DNA of 64,000 nucleotides from Rhabditoides inermis (taxonomy: Eukaryota; Nematoda; Chromadorea; Rhabditida; Rhabditidae), in contig CAWZYM010000185.1 in NCBI GenBank assembly GCA_963966185.1, positions 124,001-188,000 of the forward strand. Direction: 5' to 3'. The position numbers and the translations under genes were made by a program. Shown here piece by piece: positions 11,530-38,108 of the stretch; the stretch's first letter is position 1, and each line of letters starts with the position of its first letter. The notes under the pieces are model-generated. The model ran no database searches. It worked only from the letters and a program-made list of their open reading frames with translations, and was not told the DNA's origin.

Positions 11530-12033
11530 AACAGTCCTCCCGTCGTAAGCCTCCGCTCGGCCGGTTTCAAAAAGAGATCAGCAAAAACGCGCATGCACAG
11601 CTTAAACGCGTTAATTATGAACAGATCTGCGAGCGGCTGCTGCGAATCGATCACAGTTCCGCATCGCTAACTCACCTGGTGTCTTGTCGTTTCAGAGTGT
11701 TCCTCGGACTCAGACAGCGGCGATGCGTCGTGTCGGCTGGCCGCCTGATCCAACATGCGTATGTACCTAGGGCGTACGTACGTACGTACGTACACACGTA
11801 CGTATGTACCTAGCCATAGGGCACCTAGCCACCTATAGGGCACCTAGCCAAATAGGGCACCTAGCCGAATTTTCATAAATGAAGTTGAATTTTGTGACAG
11901 GAAAAGATCAATGTAACTAGCAAGGAAATGCAACGTTTGTTCCGGTTACCTATCACACTTTCTGTAAATTCTACAGATTTTGTTCGAGAAAAAAAGTTTT
12001 AGTTTTCAACATCTCTTTCAGAGACTGTCATGG
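9361..12033. other. Spacer with unresolved ORFs and simple repeats
   Basis: Contents: a GA-rich block at about 9,760-9,900; open frames on both strands at 10,160-10,610 without a recognisable family or consistent exon set; a (CT)n tract at about 11,477-11,527; a self-complementary (GTAC)n block at 11,775-11,810; and four copies of a 'gggcacctagcc' unit at 11,812-11,866. A candidate exon at 11,676-11,756 is listed separately. No complete gene is supported. Confidence 0.4.
11676..11756 (-). other. Candidate first coding exon
   Basis: On the minus strand ATG opens a 27-codon frame, MLDQAASRHDASPLSESEE and onward, that ends exactly at a consensus donor CAG|GTGAGT. No in-phase downstream exon was convincingly found. 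On the plus strand the same bases follow a strong TTTCAG acceptor and read a short Ser/Asp-rich terminal frame (ECSSDSDSGDASCRLAA then stop), so even the strand is uncertain. Confidence 0.3.
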
Positions 12034-15000
12034 ATGTGTTTGATAGCGCTGATTTTGTCTTCTCCCGCACTCGCACAGTACTGCTCCAGAACTATGCCCC
12101 CAACAGGTGTGTTTCAAGTATCATTGAAAAAACAACGTCATCATATTTTCAGTTGAAACAACGCTGTTCACAACAGTCGTTTTTGGAGGTATGCATTTTC
12201 TATTCAGTGCGTTATGAAATGTGTATTTTCAGATTTCTTCAGTGAGTGATATCTACTTTGGTTTGCTTTTATTTTAATTTTACATTTATTCACAATTTCC
12301 TAAACTGAAAGTAAAGTGTGAAGTATATTTATTTTAGCATCCGCAACTGACTTCTCGACAATTGTATTCAATGACGGTGAGTTAAGCATAACATAGATAA
12401 AGCAGGTAATTATTCAAACAAATTATAAGTATTCTTCAGGATCCAGTACCACAATTGATAGTACAACCGGAATGGATTCGACTACATCCATGCCCGAATC
12501 AACAACAGGTATTTGCTTCAGACGTTTCAGTTTGAATAAATGAATCATTTCAGATTCATCCGCAACTGACAGCGGTTCTCATGATTCCGGTTTGACTGAT
12601 TCTGGATCGACTGACAGCGGTTCATCTGATTCCGGCTCGACTGATTCTGGATCGACTGACAGCGGTTCTCATGATTCCGGTTTGACTGATTCTGGATCGA
12701 CTGACAGCGGTTCATCTGATTCCGGCTCGACTGATTCTGGATCGACTGACAGCGGTTCATCTGATTCCGGCTCGACTGATTCTGGATCGACTGACAGCGG
12801 TTCATCTAATTCCGGCTCGACTGATTCTGGATCGACTGACAGCGGTTCATCTGATTCCGGCTCGACTGATTCTGGATCGACTGACAGCGGTTCTCATGAT
12901 TCCGGTTTGACTGATTCTGGATCGACTGACAGCGGTTCATCTGATTCCGGCTCGACTGATTCTGGATCGACTGACAGCGGTTCTCATGATTCCGGTTTGA
13001 CTGATTCTGGATCGACTGACAGCGGTTCATCTGATTCCGGCTCGACTGATTCTGGATCGACTGACAGCGGTTCTCATGATTCCGGTTTGACTGATTCTGG
13101 ATCGACTGACAGCGGTTCATCTGATTCCGGCTCGACTGATTCTGGATCGACTGACAGCGGTTCATCTGATTCCGGCTCGACTGATTCTGGATCGACTGAC
13201 AGCGGTTCATCTAATTCCGGCTCGACTGATTCTGGATCGACTGACAGCGGTTCATCTGATTCCGGCTCGACTGATTCTGGATCGACTGACAGCGGTTCAT
13301 CTGATTCCGGCTCGACTGATTCTGGATCGACTGACAGCGGTTCATCTGATTCCGGCTCGACTGATTCTGGATCGACTGACAGCGGTTCATCTGATTCCGG
13401 CTCGACTGATTCTGGATCGACTGACAGCGGTTCATCTGATTCCGGCTCGACTGATTCTGGATCGACTGACAGCGGTTCATCTGATTCCGGCTCGACTGAT
13501 TCTGGATCGACTGAAAGCGGTTCATCTGATTCCGGCTCGACTGATTCTGGATCGACTGACAGCGGTTCTACAGATTCCGGCTCATCTGATTCTGGATCTA
13601 ACGATTCCGGCTCATCGGATTCTGGATCGTCTGATTCTGGATCTACTGACAGCGGTTCATCTGATTCCGGCTCGACTGATTCCGGCTCAACTGATTCTGG
13701 ATCGACTGACAGCGGTTCATCTGATTCCGGCTCGACTGATTCTGGATCGACTGACAGCGGTTCATCTGATTCCGGCTCGACTGATTCTGGATCGACTGAC
13801 AGCGGTTCATCTGATTCCGGCTCGACTGATTCTGGATCGACTGACAGCGGTTCATCTGATTCCGGCTCGACTGATTCTGTATCGACTGACAGCGGTTCAT
13901 CTGATTCCGGCTCGACTGATTCTGGATCGACTGACAGCGGTTCATCTGATTCCGGCTCGACTGATTCTGGATCGACTGACAGCGGTTCATCTGATTCCGG
14001 CTCGACTGATTCTGGATCGACTGACAGCGGTTCATCTGATTCCGGTTCGACTGATTCTGGATCGACTGACAGCGGTTCATCTGATTCCGGCTCGACTGAT
14101 TCTGGATCGACTGGCAGCGGTTCATCTGATTCCGGCTCGACTGATTCTGGATCGACTGACAGCGGTTCATCTGATTCCGGCTCGACTGATTCTGGATCGA
14201 CTGACAGCGGTTCATCTAGTTCCGGCTCGACTGATTCTGGATCGACTGACAGCGGATCATCTGATTCCGGCTCGACTGATTCTGGATCGACTGACAGCGG
14301 TTCATCTGATTCCGGCTCGACTGATTCTGGATCGACTGACAGCGGTTCATCTGATTCCGGCTCAACTGATTCTGGATCGACTGACAGCGGTTCATCTGAT
14401 TCCGGCTCGACTGATTCTGGATCGACTGACAGCGGTTCATCTGGTTCCGGCTCGACTGATTCTGGATCGACTGACAGCGCTTCATCTGAATCCGGCTCGA
14501 CTGATTCTGGATCGACTGACAGCGGTTCATCTGGTTCCGGCTCGACTGATTCTGGATCGACTGACAGCGCTTCATCTGATTCCGGCTCGACTGATTCTGG
14601 ATCGACTGACAGCGGTTCTACAGATTCCGGCTCGACTGACTCTGGATCGACTGACAGCGGTTCTACAAATTCCGGCTCAACTGATTCTGGTTCGACTGAC
14701 AGCGGTTCATCTGATTCCGGCTCGACTGATTCTGGATCGACTGACAGCGGTTCTTCTGATTCCGGCTCGACTGATTCTGGATCGACTGACAGCGGTTCTA
14801 CAGATTCCGGCTCTTCCGATTCTGGATCGACTGACAGCGGTTCTACAGATTCCGGCTCTTCCGATTCTGGATCTACTGACAGCGGTTCTACAGATTCCGG
14901 CTCAACTGATTCCGGATCGACTGACAGCGGTTCATCTGATTCCGGCTCATCTGATTCTGGATCGACTGACAGCGGTTCATCTGATTCCGGCTCGACTGAT

Positions 15001-18000
15001 TCTGGATCGACTGACAGCGGTTCATCTGATTCTGGATCGACTGATTCTGGATCGACTGACAGCGGTTCATCTGATTCCGGCTCGACTGATTCTGGATCGA
15101 CTGACAGCGGTTCATCTGAATCCGGCTCGACTGATTCTGGATCGACTGACAGCGGTTCATCTGATTCCGGCTCGACTGATTCTGGATCGACTGACAGCGG
15201 CTCTTCTGATTCCGGCTCATCTGATTCTGGATCGACTGACAGCGGTTCATCTGATTCCGGCTCGACTGATTCTGGATCGACTGACAGCGGTTCATCTGAT
15301 TCCGGCTCGACTGATTCTGGATCGACGGACAGCGGTTCATCTGATTCCGGCTCGACTGATTCTGGATCGACTGACAGCGGTTTTACAGATTCCGGCTCAA
15401 CTGATTCTGGATCGACTGACAGCGGTTCATCTGATTCCGGCTCGACTGATTCTGGATCGTCTGATTCTGGATCTACTGACAGCGGTTCTACAGATTCCGG
15501 CTCAACTGATTCTGGATCGACTGACAGCGGTTCATCTGATTCCGGCTCGACTGATTCTGGATCGACTGACAGCGGTTCATCTGATTCCGGCTCGACTGAT
15601 TCTGGATCGACTGACAGCGGCTCTTCTGATTCCGGCTCGAATGATTCTGGATCGACTGACAGCGGTTCTACAGATTCCGGCTCATCTGATTCTGGATCGA
15701 CTGACAGCGGTTCATCTGATTCCGGCTCGACTGATTCTGGATCGACTGACAGCGGTTCATCTGATTCCGGCTCGACTGATTCTGGATCGACTGACAGCGG
15801 TTCATCTGATTCCGGCTCGACTGATTCTGGATCGACTGACAGCGGTTCTTCTGATTCCGGCTCGACTGATTCTGGATCGACTGACAGCGGTTCTTCTGAT
15901 TCCGGCTCGACTGATTCTGGATCGACTGACAGCGGTTCTACAGATTCCGGCTCATCTGATTCTGGATCGACTGACAGCGGTTCTTCTGATTCCGGCTCGA
16001 CTGATTCTGGATCGACTGACAGCGGTTCTACAGATTCCGGCTCAACTGATTCTGGATCTACTGACAGCGGTTCTTCTGATTCCGGCTCTTCCGATTCTGG
16101 ATCGACTGACAGCGGTTCTTCTGTTTCCGGCTCATCTGATTCTGGATCGACTGACAGCGGTTCTTCTGATTCCGGCTCGAATGATTCGGGATCGACTGAC
16201 AGTGGTTCTTCTGATTCCGGCTCTTCTGATTCTGGATCTACTGACAGCGGTTCTTCTGATTCCGGCTCTTCCGATTCTGGATCTACTGACAGCGGTTCTT
16301 CTGATTCCGGCTCTCCCGATTCTGGATCGACTGACAGCGGTTCTTCTGATTCCGGCTCGACTGATTCTGGATCGACTGACAGCGGTTCATCTGATTCCGG
16401 CTCGACTGATTCTGGATCGACTGACAGCGGTTCTTCTGATTCCGGCTCGACTGATTCTGGATCGACTGACAGCGGTTCATCTGATTCCGGCTCGACTGAT
16501 TCTGGATCGACTGACAGCGGTTCTTCTGATTCCGGCTCGACTGATTCTGGATCGACTGACAGCGGTTCTTCTGATTCCGGCTCGACTGATTCTGGATCGA
16601 CTGACAGCGGTTCTTCTGATTCCGGCTCGACTGATTCTGGATCGACTGACAGCGGTTCATCTGATTCCGGCTCGACTGATTCTGGATCGACTGACAGCGG
16701 CTCATCTGATTCCGGCTCGACTGATTCTGGATCGACTGACAGCGGCTCATCTGATTCCGGCTCGACTGATTCTGGATCGACTGACAGCGGTTCTTCTGAT
16801 TCCGGCTCGACTGATTCTGGATCGACTGACAGCGGTTCATCTGATTCCGGTTCGACTGATTCTGGATCGACTGACAGCGGTTCATCTGATTCCGGCTCGA
16901 CTGATTCTGGATCTACTGACAGCGGTTCTTCTGATTCCGGCTCGACTGATTCTGGATCTACTGACAGCGGTTCTTCTGATTCCGGCTCATCTGATTCTGG
17001 ATCGACTGACAGCGGTTCTTCTGATTCCGGCTCGAATGATTCTGGATCGACTGACAGCGGTTCTTCTGATTCCGGCTCGAATGATTCTGGATCGACTGAC
17101 AGCGGTTCTTCTGATTCCGGCTCGACTGATTCTGGATCGACTGACAGCGGTTCTTCTGATTCCGGCTCGACTGATTCTGGATCGACTGACAGCGGTTCTT
17201 CTGATTCCGGCTCGAATGATTCTGGATCGACTGACAGCGGTTCTTCTGATTCCGGCTCGACTGATTCTGGATCGACTGACAGCGGTTCTTCTGATTCCGG
17301 CTCGACTGATTCTGGATCTACTGACAGCGGTTCTTCTGATTCTGGATCTTCTGACAGCGGAGAAAGCGGAAGTGGCATCACCGATTCCGGAGAGAGTGGA
17401 AGCGGTGGTTACACTGACTACTATACGACACCTGGAAACGGCATCATCACAAATCCGTCTACTATGGGACCCACCCCCGGTCCAGGTAAAACTATAATAC
17501 TTAAACGAGTCGAATCAAGTTCTTTATAGGAGAGTGTGTGGACGGATACATGGCTGATGTTCTCAACGTTGATTCGTCTTCCATTGGACATGGCAAATTT
17601 GTGGACTACTTTACCTACGTGCAGTCGTGCGCTGAAAGCTGCCGCATGCACTTCGGAGTATCAAACTGCTACGGTGAGTGATGTGATAAAGTTACAATCC
17701 GAGACATGTCATTAATGCAGGGTTCCTCTACGACAGCCGCGGACGTTGTACCATTTTCCAGTTCGAGGTCGGAGCTGTGAAGACCGACCCGAGCAGCACA
17801 GCAGTGCTGTACCGGCGGTGCGATGTCGGAGTGACGACTCCATCCACTCCCACGCCGTTCCCCATCATTATCACCACAACTCGACCTGGCCACATCTGCC
17901 ACAACGGATTCTACGTACTGCTCACACAAATCGATCCAGTGTCTGTGCGGAACGGAAACAACATCCAGCACTACCCGACTATCGACGGCTGCGGTAACGC

Positions 18001-21000
18001 GTGCCGCCAACACTACGGTATCGCAAAGTGTGTTGGTAAGTGCACTGTCGTTTTGCATGTCTTCAATCTATTCGTTTTCAGCATTCGTCTACGAACCCGA
18101 TGACAACGGCAAGTGTACGATATTCGAAGAGACCATCGGAACGCTGTGGCGGAAGGCGGGCAGCTCGGCTGTGTTGTATGGACCTTGCCAAGATGACGTC
18201 ACTCCGAAGCCGATCACTCCAACGACGATCAAACCTGGTGAGATGGGTCGGAAAGATAGATATATTTCATTACGTTTAGTGACTCCTTCCGTGTGTCACA
18301 ACGGATTCTACGAGCTGCTCACGCAAGTGGACGCGTCGTCTGTGCAGAACGGAAAGAACGTGGAGCACTATCCGAATGTGGACGGATGCGGCAACGCATG
18401 CAGAGACCACTACGGAATATCGAGCTGTGTCGGTGGGTACCGCACGTGTTATGAGATAGATGATTGCATGTACAGCGTTCGTCTACGAACCGGACGACAA
18501 CGGCAAGTGTACGATATTCGAGATGACGATCGGCACATTGTGGAGGAAGGCAGGCAGTTCCGCCGTGCTCTACGGACCTTGCCAAGACGGCATCACTCCG
18601 AAACCCGGAACAACCACACCAGCGCCTGGTAAGACTTGATCGTCTGTGCGTAATTTCATGAAGTTAGTTCCAGTCAATTCTGGAGAGTGTAATGTCGGAG
18701 GCTTTTACGTGCAACAGACCAACTTCGATTCATCGACGGTCAAGTTCGGAGTGCTTGTCGACTACTTCAAATTCGTGGAATCGTGTGCTCAAGCGTGTAG
18801 AGTACATCGAGGACTCACCACGTGTGCTTGTAAGCAAAATACAAAGTGTTTACAGAGATGTTCATTCACTTCCAGCGTTTGTCTACGACTTGGCCAAGGA
18901 CGGCGAGTGCATCATCTTCGAACACGACGTGTCGCATTCGAGGAACCGAAGGAGTACCAGTGGTGCGACTCTATACGGCCTGTGCGGTGGCGATGTGACA
19001 CCCGGTCCGCCAGTCACCACCCCGTATCCCATCATCGAACCGATAACCAAACCACCAGGTACATACACATCAATACTATTAAAACGTTTCTTACGAAGTT
19101 TTGCGCAATGCACACGTGCCTCACACAATGAAAAATTGACAAAGCAGAGAGAGTAGTTCACAAATGAATAAATAAGAAACAGAATTTCTGTTTCGGCCCA
19201 TTATCCTGCATTACAATGTACGCAATGACTTTCAGTGTACCCCGGGCAGTGTCACAACGGTTTCTACTTGCATCTGGTCAACGTCGACCCGAACTCGGCG
19301 AGCGGAGGCAAGAGCGTCGATCACTACAGCTTTGTCGAGTCTTGCAAGGACGCGTGCCGCTCGCCCACCTGCAAGGGCGTCGAGACGTGTGTCGGTGAGC
19401 ATACTGGAGATGAATGTTAGACATCGGCAAATTCAGCGTTCATCTACGAGCCGAACAACGGCGGCAAGTGCACGCTGTTTTCCACGCTGACCAGCATCCC
19501 TGGACAGAACAGCACCAGTACAGCGTTGCTCTATGAGAAGTGCCCCGCGCATCCGCCTTGCGTGAACGGATACTATCAGTGGCTGGACAATGTCGACCAT
19601 GCCATTGTCGGAGCTGGCACGCACGCCGACTACTACAGCTTCGTGGACAGCTGTGCGAGAGCGTGCCGGGACCCGACGTGTGTCGGCCTCAGCAAGTGTG
19701 TCGGTGAGTGGATTGCTGAACAGTGGAATTATAGCAACACGTTGTCATGTAACTAAAATCAATATGCTAGGGATAATCCAATCGGTAATTAATTTAGCCT
19801 TCGTGTACGAGCCTAACAACAACGGCAAGTGCACGGTCTACGAGGAACTCACGACTGTGCCGCAGTCAAATGCCACCAGCTCAGCTGAGTTCTACTACAT
19901 GTGCAGCAACAAGGACCCGTCGCCGTGAGTTGCAAACGAATCGATTGTTATTTAATAACGTTTTCAGGACGACACTGCCACCGTGCACCAATGGCTACTA
20001 CCTGCATCTGCAAAGCATCGACGGCGCAGCTGTGGACACGGGCACGCTCGTCGACCACTTCAGCTATCTCACCTCGTGCGCGCAGTCGTGCAAGGATCCC
20101 TCCTGCGTGGGACTCACTTCCTGTGTTGGTACGTCAACATTTTGTTACAGGATCGTCCAGACTGAACGCAAACGCAAAAGCAGACAGAAAGACTCGACCA
20201 AAATTGAAACGCGACCGTTTTGCGTTTGCATTCAGTCCAGACGGCCCTTATCATAATAACAAGTTTTATTCAACTTGAAATATGTTTAGCGTTCATCTAC
20301 GAGCCGGACAACAACGGACGGTGCACAATCTTCGAAGAGTACATCGGAGAGCCCAAGTACAACTCGAGCAGCACCGCCAACTTCTACAAGATGTGCGAGG
20401 GCAGGGATCCTGCAATCACTCCTACCACCCGTCCCGCCCTGCCCTGGACTCCCTGGACTATGCCGTGGACTCGACCGTGGACGTTGGCGCCCGCTATCAC
20501 GACTACGATGCGACCCATCCCCACGCTACCGATGCCAGGTGAGCATCACAACCACTTAAAACGGATGATACTACAATACAGTGTTACTTGAATAAAATTA
20601 AGCCAATTTTAACTATTTCAACTCAAATACTAATTTATCATTAAATGTGTTATTATTAAACATGCAGAACCTATTTTTAGAAACTGATTATTTTAGTCAA
20701 CCCTGGCGATTGCGTGAGCGGCTACGAAATCGTGATGAACAGAGTGAACACGACCGCACTCAAACCTGGCAAGTTCGTGGGCTACTACACGTACGTGGCG
20801 TCTTGCGAGGAGGCGTGCCGGTTGGACTTTGGCATACGCATCTGTGGCGGTGAATTCTCTAATACTGACGCATTGTTCAACCAATCTTCCAGGTTTCCTC
20901 TACGAGCCGAACGTGCGCGGCAAGTGCACGATCTTCCAGTACGACCTCGGTGTGCCGATGTGGGATCCGTATTCCACTGCCGTTCTGTATGGACCGTGCG

Positions 21001-21793
21001 GGACCAGTGAACAACAGGTGTGCAACGCATTGAAACAACTGAGCAAAACGTTCAGGTGCCGGCTGTCACCACGATCCGTCCCACAACTCGGCCAGCCACG
21101 CTGCTCACGACGGTCATCATTCCCGCATCCACCACACAGACGACGACACGGCCTACCACGACGACGTCGACAAGCACGACTACGACTACTACGACGCCTA
21201 CGACGACAACCACTACAACCACGACCACCCCGGCGACAACGACTACAAAGCGACAACGTGAGAAGTCAGAGGTCTCAAAATAACAATACTCAATGTTCAG
21301 TGCAACCCGGCGAGTGCTACGACGGTCTCATCATCGAAAAGGAGCACGTCGACTCGTCGTCGCTCGCCGGTACAGTTCCTTCTACGTATTTCTATGATGT
21401 TGTTTTTTTTTTTTCGCAGGCAAGTTCGTCGGCTTCTTCACGTACGTCTCGTCGTGCGCGGAGACGTGCAAGCTGCAGTACGGACTGCACGCGTGTATCG
21501 GTCAGTACTGCGCTTGCATCACCAGAACTTGCTTCACACTAACACACACCCATATCCGTGCACATACTATGAGCACATACACATGTACACACACAGCACA
21601 TTCACGCACTCTGTGTGAAATTCGCATTGATGATATGGACCTGCATCGTGATACTATTGGAAGTAATCTGGTAACGATTTCAGGTTTTCTGTACGAGCCG
21701 GACAAGCGCGGTCGGTGCACGATCTTCCAGTTCGAGTGGGGCGCGCTGGGAACGGACGCCAACCGCAACGCCACCCTCTACCGACCCTGCTAA
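12034..21793 (+). CDS. Giant secreted SDSG-repeat protein with nine PAN/apple-like domains
   Basis: Twenty-three exons give about 2,703 aa: 12034-12106, 12153-12188, 12338-12376, 12440-12508, 12554-17485, 17530-17673, 17721-18035, 18082-18237, 18280-18432, 18476-18628, 18674-18829, 18876-19058, 19236-19394, 19437-19703, 19798-19924, 19968-20128, 20290-20538, 20697-20849, 20893-21017, 21056-21257, 21301-21369, 21420-21500, 21684-21793. The signal peptide is [14 protein letters not shown]. Exon 5 encodes about 1,600 residues of the pentapeptide GS(T/S)DS. Then come nine modules, each with six cysteines in the order C..G(F/Y)Y, SC..aC, C(V/A)G, F(V/L)YEP..(G)KCTIF, C. They resemble PAN/apple domains and are joined by Thr/Pro linkers. 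All introns but two are phase 1. It is probably an extracellular mucin- or proteoglycan-like adhesive protein; the role is inferred. A poly(A) signal follows near 21,822. Confidence 0.88.
12560..17375 (+). repeat. 15-bp coding repeat with 45-bp higher-order unit
   Basis: The tract is built from three 15-bp variants in fixed order: GGATCGACTGACAGC, GGTTCATCTGATTCC and GGCTCGACTGATTCT. They make a 45-bp unit of which roughly 105 copies are present. Exceptions are early units with CATGATTCCGGTTTG and later ones with TCTACAGATTCC. Because the period is a multiple of three and carries few stops, two further frames are also long and open; I treat those as by-products. Confidence 0.97.
18082..18628 (+). 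repeat. Recently duplicated PAN-like exon pairs
   Basis: Exon 10 (18476-18628) is a near copy of exon 8 (18082-18237), and exon 9 (18280-18432) is a near copy of the second half of exon 7. All boundaries are phase 1, so a whole module could duplicate without breaking the frame. Confidence 0.75.
20157..20239. repeat. Intronic inverted repeat (hairpin)
   Basis: Arms 'cagactgaacgcaaacgcaa' (20157-) and 'ttgcgtttgcattcagtcc' (20219-) are almost perfectly complementary around a loop of about 40 nt. They lie in the intron between exons 16 and 17 of the giant protein gene. This could be a small foldback element. Confidence 0.6.
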
Positions 21794-21958
21794 CGAGTAT
21801 GTATTGTCTCTCCCTTCCGCCTAATAAACCTTCGAGCAAGTTACGAAACGTCGTTTATATCACCGAATAAAACATCACGTGTATGCGAGGAAAAAGCGAT
21901 GTGAATGGGGCAACGGCGTAGGTGATATAGGGTACCCGTGTGTGTCTACCCGTCGAGT

Positions 21959-35940
<13,982 letters not shown>

Positions 35941-37753
35941 CCTATAATTGTTTATAATTAAAATACAGTAATATCAGCTGCACAATAACAGAGCGCAATG
36001 GCGATGGAACTAGTGCGAGCAATTGAGAGGCTGCCCGTAAATAATCCGTCTTTGATTGTTCAAACGATATGCCAACCGAGAGTTTAATCGCTTGGTCAAT
36101 TAAACGAGATCAAATAGACGAGAATTGAGTGAGAAATTGTGCAAAAAAGCACCGATAATCTGTCAAATGTTTCGTATACGAGAAATATAATATTTCATTA
36201 ACCAGCTGCAAAGTCAATTTTTCAAAATGTGATTTGCAATTTGCAAGCAAAAAGGCAGGTGGGGGTACAGAACATACAGAATGATTTCTGAGAGGAATGG
36301 TTTATGAAGCGTGAGGAAAAAATCCATTCTCTGAAAAAGTACATGTAACATATTCAGCTTTCCCAACAGCGACAGAGACACTGGAGCAAGTACACGAGCC
36401 GAATAGAAGCAACGGGAATTGGTTTTCCAAAACATGAAACACACCCCCTCCTACTCCTATGTATATAGTCCGTGCCAGCACAATCGACCCTCAAAGCAGA
36501 AAATCGTCAAGAAATTATACCGCAAACACATTAGAAATGAGTGGGAGAACGCATAGCTAATCCGAATAATATTAATATGTACTCATATAAGATTTGTTCT
36601 CTCTATTTTCTCTCTCTTTCTCTCACTCTCTTCCAGCAATTGGTTGAAGTAGCGCAATAAGGCTTTGCAGCAATGTGCAGTCTTGTCTTTTCCACATTCA
36701 ACTGCGCTAATGACCTCCGAAAAAAGCCTGAAACACGTCCAACGTCACGCAATTATCAAATGCGTTTTTTTCTCGGTGGCGCAACAACATTTTTGCTAAT
36801 CGGTGGATGGAACGGGAACAGTCAATAGTATGTATATACAGCAACGTAGCCTGCTACTTGTATGCACATTGAGTATGCCTGTGATAAAAGACCACGAAAC
36901 ACAACTCGTAATTCACCTGTCGCGTTTACAGGTCTACCTGAGCCCTGACAGAAAATTCATATCCATGCGATACTAGATGATTATGAGAAGCTGCGTTTGG
37001 TCTCGCAGGACCAAACTTATTAATTATTACATGAAAATCGCTCGGAAACAAATGGAAACACAGTAAATGTGCGAAAGATCTCTGCTTTACACTACATAAA
37101 CCACAGATCCATCAATCAAACGAAGCAATTTCTGAAATGAGTATGCTTGAAATTCGAGGTCACTGAAGGACTGAGGAGCGCTAAAAATCTGCTCATTTTC
37201 TCTATTATAATCCTTCTATTATGCATATGTATATGCAATACATAGAGACAAAAGTTAAAAAGATTCTTCTTCTTTTCCCCGCGGCGTGCGGTCGGGCCTT
37301 CATTTTGCCCCGCCGCCGCCGAATGATCGGTCATCGACAAGAATCCTTCCCGAGTAACCAGTGAGGCGGCGGGAAGTACCCTCATGTGGAAGCAGCTATG
37401 GCGCGAGGAGATACCAAGTGGCATGGAAGCAAAGGAAAACCCGGAGCTCTACACGTCAAGAATGGTACTCTAATGGTCCAGGAATGATTAGCGATCAAGT
37501 ATAGTGTATAGTCTTCCCGCCACTAACCTCGTCAGCCTACCTGTCCTTCCCCGGCGTTAGCCTCTAGCATCGTCTAGGCGTCTAGCATCTGCGTCTAGCA
37601 TCTTAGGCACTATTGTATGCTTCATATCATTATGATTGCGTTGTCATATATTCAGATATAACGATTCCGGATAAACGCATAAACGATTGATATGCAATAT
37701 ACTAACGATAACGGAAAAAACTCTAAAAGAGCTTATACAAAATCTTGTCGTTA

Positions 37754-38108
37754 AAGGCACAGTGGCGACTTTTTTCTGCCACGACCTGCCACAACTCCTC
37801 ATTTTCACTCGAACAAAACATTTGGCATTGACAGGAATCGAACCCGCGAAGATTAGGGTTACAACGCAGCGCACATGAACTGAGCCATGAAGCAAGTAGC
37901 AGTCCGTTGTTCATTTGCGGTTATGTCTCCAACCCAATTTTTTGCAGTGAAATGTTGGCGGGAAATTCAAATTTTGAGCTGCAATCTTGGCAGTTGCAGA
38001 ATCGAAAATAACGCAGAATCGTCGTTCTTTCGCAAAAACTGCTAATGCGTTAGGTTAATATGATTTCTAATAATACTCCGAGTCGAAAATAAGTCGCCAC
38101 TGTTCCTT
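37754..38108. mobile_element. TA-flanked MITE with tRNA-like insert
   Basis: Inverted termini AAGGCACAGTGGCGACTT (left) and AAGTCGCCACTGTTCCTT (right) differ at one base and are flanked by TA on both sides. The length is about 355 bp. This form is typical of non-autonomous Tc1/mariner-type elements. There is no coding sequence. Confidence 0.65.
37834..37887 (-). other. tRNA-like pol III box pair
   Basis: On the minus strand an A-box-like TGGCTCAGTTC (plus 37,873-37,887) precedes a perfect B-box GGTTCGATTCC (plus 37,834-37,844), at roughly tRNA spacing. The acceptor stem does not pair convincingly. I read this as a tRNA-derived or SINE-head sequence inside the MITE, not a functional tRNA. Confidence 0.45.

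Noticed and set aside
12560..17375. CRISPR array or bacterial Sdr-type adhesin contamination
   Set aside because: The repeats are contiguous 15-bp coding units without spacers, in a spliced eukaryotic gene with short TTTCAG introns.
13074..17381. 1,435-codon open frame on the minus strand and 618-codon second plus frame
   Set aside because: They are shadows of the stop-poor 15-bp repeat. The real frame connects by phase-matched splicing to a signal peptide and to nine folded domains.
37834..37905. Functional tRNA gene
   Set aside because: Box motifs are present but the acceptor and anticodon stems do not pair convincingly, and it lies within a MITE.
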